Source: Arsenophonus sp052174535 (GTDB lineage Bacteria; Pseudomonadota; Gammaproteobacteria; Enterobacterales; Enterobacteriaceae). Taken from it: 11,425 bases of DNA. Shown piece by piece: positions 8,122 through 11,425 of this stretch (the stretch's first letter is position 1; each line of letters begins with the position of its first letter). The DNA lies in contig JBQMRQ010000017.1 of NCBI GenBank assembly GCA_052174535.1, forward strand, positions 1 to 11,425. The letters are read 5' to 3'. Position numbers and translations under genes: made by a program. Under the pieces are notes generated by a model. The model worked only from the letters and a program-made list of their open reading frames with translations. It had not been told where the DNA came from and did not search any database.

Positions 8122-8958
8122 GGTATTTAGTTCTGGATCATTACATAGATCTTCATCATGCAGCCCTATTCATATCAAGAGGTTATGATGAATATAGTTA
8201 GTAAAAATATTATGATGATGAAACTCCATCCTTATGATGGTAACTATAATACGTAAAAGTAGAACTGCTCTTCAGGTTAGAGCAATAATCTACATCTACT
8301 TTAGCTAAGCGTCATGATATCATCTTTTGAACTTACTTCATTAACTAGTAAAAACAAGATAATATTGAGGATTACAGCCATATTCCCATCGTTTGCCAAT
8401 AACGATGTCGGTCGCTCTAGTAAGCGTATAGTCATTTTTGTGAAAAACGTTTTGCTTCTACTCTATATCGTTGTTTTTACGTAGCTACCGAAATAGGAAT
8501 TTGCGTAAAATGAAGCAAGAAGCACTAAATCTGCAAGGACAAAGCGTTTAAAAAACTATATGTTGCTTAGCAACATAAGCAGATATAAGTATCTTTCAAA
8601 AATGCAAAATAAAAATTCACAATATCATCTTTTCGTAGGTATAAATCCAGGAATCATATGGGATTCCTATACATCCCTTACAAGGATGAGACTTAACTCT
8701 TATATAAGAGATCTTAACCGACCATATTGTTTTATGGGCATCCCATCAGATACTTACATAATGGTAAAGAATTTATAGATCTTCTTTTTGGTCTATAAAA
8801 ACGTTCAGTTATCGAAAAATAGGAATTTAATTCTTTTTATACAGAGCTTCCTATAGAAAAAAATACCAATTTTAGCCTGTCAATGCATCCCAAAACTAAT
8901 ATGGGTATGAACGATTTAATGACAGATACAAGGCTAAAAAAGCTATCATTTTAATAAA
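8122..8958 (-). mobile_element. Probable decayed IS1-family element in domain V of the 23S pseudogene
   Basis: Between native segments GAAAGCAGG (8115) and CTGATGTTATCCAAGAG (8959) stand about 800 bases where 23S has about 80. Read against IS1 (768 bp) from its insB-side end, short matches occur in the right order: TCATGCAGC (8156-8164), ACGTA with CTTCAGG (8251-8276), CGTCATGATATCA (8310-8322; IS1 CGTCATCCATATCA), GTAAGCGTATAG (8420-8431; the YAYDS part of InsB), TAGCTACCGAAATAG (8482-8496; IS1 TTAGCCCCGACATAG), GGGCATCCCATCA (8736-8748) and CTAAAAAAGCTATCAT near the far end (IS1 CTCAAAAACACCATCAT). The transposase would be on the minus strand, with no intact frame. About 100 extra bases lie internally. 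Terminal repeats and target duplication are not readable. Hand alignment of AT-rich DNA is risky, so the family is tentative; the insertion itself is secure. Confidence 0.5.
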
Positions 8959-9025
8959 CTGATGTTATCCAAGAGTTCATATCAACGACGGTGTTTATAG
9001 TATATCAATATCGGCAAATCAACAT

Positions 9026-9041
9026 CCTAGTGATGACTAGG
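9026..9041 (+). repeat. Perfect hairpin at the former A-loop
   Basis: CCTAGT, loop GATG, ACTAGG. The native sequence here is CCTGGGGCTGAAGTAGG, so the 23S A-loop helix has been rewritten into a perfect palindrome. Confidence 0.55.
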
Positions 9042-9452
9042 TGTCCTAAGGATTAAGCTGTTTAGTATTAAAATCTTAATATGAGCTAAGTTTTAGAAGG
9101 TATTAAAACAAATTTGATCTCTATCTCTCATGGGCAATATAGTAATTAAGTGGTGTGTAGGTTGCTCTCCTATTAAGAATGGAGTAGACATAACGCTGGT
9201 ATACAAATTTTCATATCAATAGAAAACATTAACTGATAACTAAATCTAGAAGAGATAAACGCTTAAAGCATTTAATCGGGAAACTTGTCTCAAAAAGAGT
9301 TTTTTCTGACAGAACTAATAAGGGGATAACTCAAAAAAATGAGGTAGATAGAATAGGGTGTATAAGCATATCAACATGTTGAGATATTAACCCAGTACTA
9401 ATAATCTAAGATAGGCTTAACCTGAGAACACTGAAGATGTTTGAGGCAATAA

Positions 9453-9502
9453 AGCGGCGAAATAAAAATAGATAAATAAAAAAAAGAATTTATCTCGCCG
9501 CT
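9453..9502 (+). repeat. Strong inverted repeat between 23S and 5S remnants
   Basis: AGCGGCGA (9453-9460) pairs perfectly with TCGCCGCT (9495-9502), and inside it GATAAAT (9471-9477) pairs with ATTTATC (9488-9494), which adjoins the right outer arm. The GC-rich arms stand out in AT-rich surroundings. The right arm overlaps the start of the 5S remnant. It could be a former processing stem or another perfected hairpin. Confidence 0.55.
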
Positions 9503-9617
9503 GCAATAGAGAGTAGCGGCCCCCTAATCTGACTTCATGCTGAACTAAGAAATGAAATGCTGTAGAGCCGATGATTGTTAGTGTGTGGCTCCCCCTCCCT
9601 ATATAAAAATAGGAAGA
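9495..9617 (+). pseudogene. Decayed 5S rRNA gene
   Basis: Central blocks are recognisable: CTTCATGCTGAACTAAGAA (native CCCCATGCCGAACTCAGAA), GTGAAACGCCGTAGCGCCGATGG appears as ATGAAATGCTGTAGAGCCGATGA, and GTGTGGCTCCCC matches GTGGGGTCTCCCC. The 5' strand (TCGCCGCTGCAATAGAGAG) and 3' end no longer form the terminal helix, and several stems are broken. It follows the 23S remnant in the usual order. Ends are approximate. Confidence 0.8.
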
Positions 9618-9714
9618 AAGAAGGTAACTTTTTTTAGTATTTAATTTATTAATAACACAATAACACATTTTAAAATGAATCATATTAATTAGTAATTAAA
9701 ATTGAACTAACTTA
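9618..9714. other. Convergent spacer between the 5S remnant and pssA
   Basis: AT-rich sequence holding the palindrome CATTTTAAAATG (about 9666-9677) and a T7 run near 9629-9635. No convincing intrinsic terminator is seen for either direction. E. coli has kgtP and yfiM in this interval; neither is found here. Confidence 0.4.
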
Positions 9715-11070
9715 TTAGAGAATTCTCCGTATTAGCCTATCAACACGGATCCTTCTTAAACGACGAATAAGGTTTTTAACCTTTACTGGATAGCGCTGGA
9801 TATTTTCAATCTCTTGATAATGATTTACAATATTAGTATTAGTTGTTATACATTTTAATTCTTTGTTTTTTTGCTGTAGCAAAACTTTTTTGGGATCATG
9901 AATTAATATTGCATTTTCTAAATCTAGTCTCCATGCACGAGGATTAAGATTATTGCCGGTTATTAATTGCCAGCTATCATCTATCCAAATACCTTTTAAA
10001 TGGTAGCTATTTTTTCCGTCTTTCCATAATCTAATGGTTAATTGCTGATTATCTACGAAATCTTGTAATCGACAGATAAATCGCCGTAGGTTAATTTCAT
10101 ATAAATAAGGTAATGTACTGATAATTTTAAAAGGTTCTTCTGGTGGAAGATAAAAATCATTAGCTGTTTTATCACCGATAATAATTTCAATTTGTTTACC
10201 GTCACCCAATAAATTACTAATTATTTTTATTAAAATAGTTGGTAAATTAAAATATGGTGTACAGATAATCATTTTCTTTTCTGTACTGTGCATTAAATGC
10301 GTTATAGTTTTATTTAATTCATTTTTTTTTCCTAAACCAATTAGTGGAGTTACTGCTAACTCTTTATTTGTGGCATTATTTTTCAATTGATAGTGACAAT
10401 TTTTTAAATTATGGCGAAATTGTTTGATTAAACTTTTAATTTTAGTATTGCGTGGCAGGTGTGCTTGATCTAGACGCTGAATAGCAGGTGAAGATAACAA
10501 ATTTTGGTCAATAAATCTTTTCATAGTTGCAGCTAATTGAATGTTAGCTAATATATGATAACGATCATAACGATAACGTTTATGTTGCTGGAGATAGATA
10601 TTATTAATACTGGCACCGCTATAAATAACGGTATCATCAAATATAAAACCTTTTAGATGCAAAACACCTAACGCTTCGCGTTTATTAACGGGTATACCAA
10701 AAGTAGCAATACTTAATCCTGGGTGAGCTATTGCCATTTGATAATACCAATCGGCATTAGTTCCACTAGCATTTGCACCAATACGAATACGTTGAGCACG
10801 ATGCCAGTCAACCATTATTTTAATATCTAATTCTGGTCGTGTCATTTTTGCTTGATAAAGTGCATTTAGTATATCTTGTCCTGCATCATCATGTTCGAAA
10901 TAAAGTGCAATAATATAAATATACCGTTGAGCGTTGATAATGTTATCTAACAGGGCTTTTCGAAAGCTTTCTGTTTGGTAAAGAGTTATAATCCTAGTGG
11001 GAGACTGAGATAATTTTGGTAATTGTTCAAGATATTTTTGATGCTTTACTTTTTTTAATTTAGACAACAT
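9715..11070 (-). CDS. pssA: PssA, CDP-diacylglycerol-serine O-phosphatidyltransferase
   Basis: The enzyme transfers phosphatidyl from CDP-diacylglycerol to L-serine, giving phosphatidylserine, the precursor of phosphatidylethanolamine. It is a peripheral membrane and ribosome-associated member of the phospholipase D superfamily. The 451-residue length equals E. coli PssA and the alignment is collinear throughout. Two HxK(x4)D motifs are present: HLKGFIFD (H138, K140, D145) and HLKGIWID (H357, K359, D364), each followed by the expected SGASINN and TGNNLNPRAW segments. The basic C-terminus (KNLIRRLRRIRVDRLIRRIL) fits peripheral binding to acidic membranes. The ATG at 11070 is preferred because it gives the E. 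coli start MLSK; a GTG codon just before it (11073) is in frame but less likely. No good Shine-Dalgarno is seen, only AGAGAA about 14 bases upstream. The gene is convergent with the rrn operon, as in E. coli, and looks functional. Confidence 0.97.
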   Translation of the reverse strand: MLSKLKKVKHQKYLEQLPKLSQSPTRIITLYQTESFRKALLDNIINAQRYIYIIALYFEHDDAGQDILNALYQAKMTRPELDIKIMVDWHRAQRIRIGANASGTNADWYYQMAIAHPGLSIATFGIPVNKREALGVLHLKGFIFDDTVIYSGASINNIYLQQHKRYRYDRYHILANIQLAATMKRFIDQNLLSSPAIQRLDQAHLPRNTKIKSLIKQFRHNLKNCHYQLKNNATNKELAVTPLIGLGKKNELNKTITHLMHSTEKKMIICTPYFNLPTILIKIISNLLGDGKQIEIIIGDKTANDFYLPPEEPFKIISTLPYLYEINLRRFICRLQDFVDNQQLTIRLWKDGKNSYHLKGIWIDDSWQLITGNNLNPRAWRLDLENAILIHDPKKVLLQQKNKELKCITTNTNIVNHYQEIENIQRYPVKVKNLIRRLRRIRVDRLIRRIL

Positions 11071-11111
11071 CACAATATAAATTTTCTCTTTTTTTATTAA
11101 AGGAGAAGATT

Positions 11112-11139
11112 ACTATACTCTGGCTTAAGTTTATTGAAA
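11112..11139 (-). promoter_or_regulatory. Candidate promoter of pssA
   Basis: On the minus strand TTTCAA (11139-11134) and TATAGT (11117-11112) are separated by 16 bases, about 40 bases before the pssA start. The -10 is good and the -35 poor. The predicted leader contains a short stem TTCTC/GAGAA. Confidence 0.4.
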
Positions 11140-11357
11140 ATAATTAATCATGATACCATCAGTTTATTTTTGTATTTATTAACCTCAGCTATATGACTAA
11201 TTATTCAAATAGTATAGTACTTATACTAGCTAACCTATCTAATTAAAAAATTATTTTCTTTATCATGATAAATCAAGATTGACAATACTATCTTTAAATT
11301 GAAGATCGAGACTAAAATATAATTTTATGCTAGCTATAGTATTTTTTATTTTCAGGT
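11140..11357. other. AT-rich intergenic stretch, no gene seen
   Basis: Stops are frequent in all frames and I recognise no protein or RNA. It may hold eroded sequence of a lost neighbour of pssA, but nothing can be identified. Confidence 0.5.
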
Positions 11358-11425
11358 ATGGTATTTCCAGTAAGTCGTCGTGTACTCATCCCCCTATATG
11401 TTATTAGGGAATATGATAATATTTG
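11358..11425 (+). CDS. Possible partial ORF with weak resemblance to the Lon N-terminal domain
   Basis: From ATG 11358 the frame stays open to the window edge and reads MVFPVSRRVLIPLYVIREYDNI. The part VLIPLYVIREYDNI resembles HMVIPLFVGREKSI of Lon protease, the start of its substrate-binding domain, with a gap where Lon has LPLRDVVVYP. No ribosome binding site is evident and only 22 codons are visible. It may be a decayed fragment, a divergent LON-domain protein or chance. Confidence 0.18.
   Translation, partial: MVFPVSRRVLIPLYVIREYDNI

Larger units (their letters stand above)
5753..9424 (+). pseudogene. Decayed 23S rRNA gene
   Basis: The sequence follows 23S rRNA from GGTTAAG at the 5' end to GGCTTAACCT at the 3' end, with recognisable blocks such as CATTTAAAGAAAGCGTAATAG (6900-6920), AACTATAACGGATCCTAAGGTA (7675), GAGCCTTGATGTGTAG (7863) and CCAAGAGTTCATATC (8969). 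It is full of AT-directed changes, small deletions and insertions. Universal sites are lost: the peptidyl-transferase segment GGAAAGACCCC is changed (GAAAGTTTCT at 7817), the sarcin-ricin loop AGTACGAGAGGACC near 9163-9190 is destroyed, the A-loop near 9023-9060 is rewritten, and the 2490s segment is scrambled. Length is 3672 nt against about 2904, owing to an extra segment in helix 25 and a large insertion in domain V. A working 23S must come from another locus. Short ORFs inside it are not genes. Confidence 0.93.

Noticed and set aside
8560..8778. 72-codon open frame in the domain V insertion
   Set aside because: No ribosome binding site or recognisable protein, and it runs opposite to the IS1-like matches.
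8122..8958. Group I or group II intron with homing endonuclease in 23S
   Set aside because: No LAGLIDADG or reverse-transcriptase frame and no conserved intron core were seen; IS1-like matches explain it better.
5753..9424. Functional but fast-evolving 23S rRNA
   Set aside because: Universal residues of the peptidyl-transferase centre, A-loop and sarcin-ricin loop are changed or missing, and a large insertion sits in domain V. The adjacent 16S evolves at a normal rate.
9417..9683. 88-codon minus-strand frame over the 5S remnant
   Set aside because: It covers 5S rRNA sequence and low-complexity AT tracts; no family resemblance.
11071..11073. GTG start for pssA one codon upstream of the ATG
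   Set aside because: The ATG at 11070 gives exactly the 451-residue family length and the usual MLSK start.

Overview
The window comes from an AT-rich, gene-decaying gammaproteobacterium of the Enterobacterales. The 16S rRNA sequence, the near E. coli-length ClpB and PssA proteins and the amount of pseudogene debris best fit an insect-associated symbiont of the Morganellaceae, most likely Arsenophonus or a close relative. The genus is an inference from remembered 16S patterns. The gene order pgeF - clpB - rrn operon (all +) followed by convergent pssA (-) matches the E. coli yfiH-clpB-rrnG-pssA neighbourhood.

Layout. 1-459 is the broken 3' part of pgeF (yfiH). 514-3156 holds clpB with a heat-shock type promoter, a 5'-UTR hairpin and a strong ribosome binding site. 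3173-3682 contains AT-rich hairpins, an rrn P1-type promoter, a boxA antiterminator and the left arm of the 16S RNase III processing stem. 3683-5224 is a full-length (1542 nt) 16S rRNA gene that looks intact, followed by the right arm of the processing stem at 5241-5263. Almost directly after that arm, everything else in the operon is dead: a tRNA-Ile missing its anticodon arm (5293-5335), a tRNA-Ala with a changed anticodon (5403-5470), a 23S gene with ruined peptidyl-transferase centre and sarcin-ricin loop (5753-9424), and a decayed 5S (9495-9617). The 23S pseudogene also carries a probable relic of a helix-25 intervening sequence and an insertion in domain V that looks like a worn IS1-family element on the minus strand. 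9715-11070 (-) is an intact pssA. The last 350 bases are non-coding apart from a doubtful short ORF running off the edge.

The main points of interest are two. First, the operon is half dead: promoter, leader, 16S and its processing stem are preserved as a unit while every downstream rRNA and tRNA gene has rotted, which suggests either a working 16S-only transcription unit or gene conversion limited to that segment; functional 23S, 5S, tRNA-Ile and tRNA-Ala must then come from elsewhere in the genome. Second, the decayed part is full of perfect inverted repeats at places where the normal 23S has imperfect stems, and at 6924-6944 a 9-base loop is exactly reverse-complemented relative to normal 23S. 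Both are signatures of template switching at hairpins (quasipalindrome correction), so the pseudogene may be a fossil record of that mutation process.
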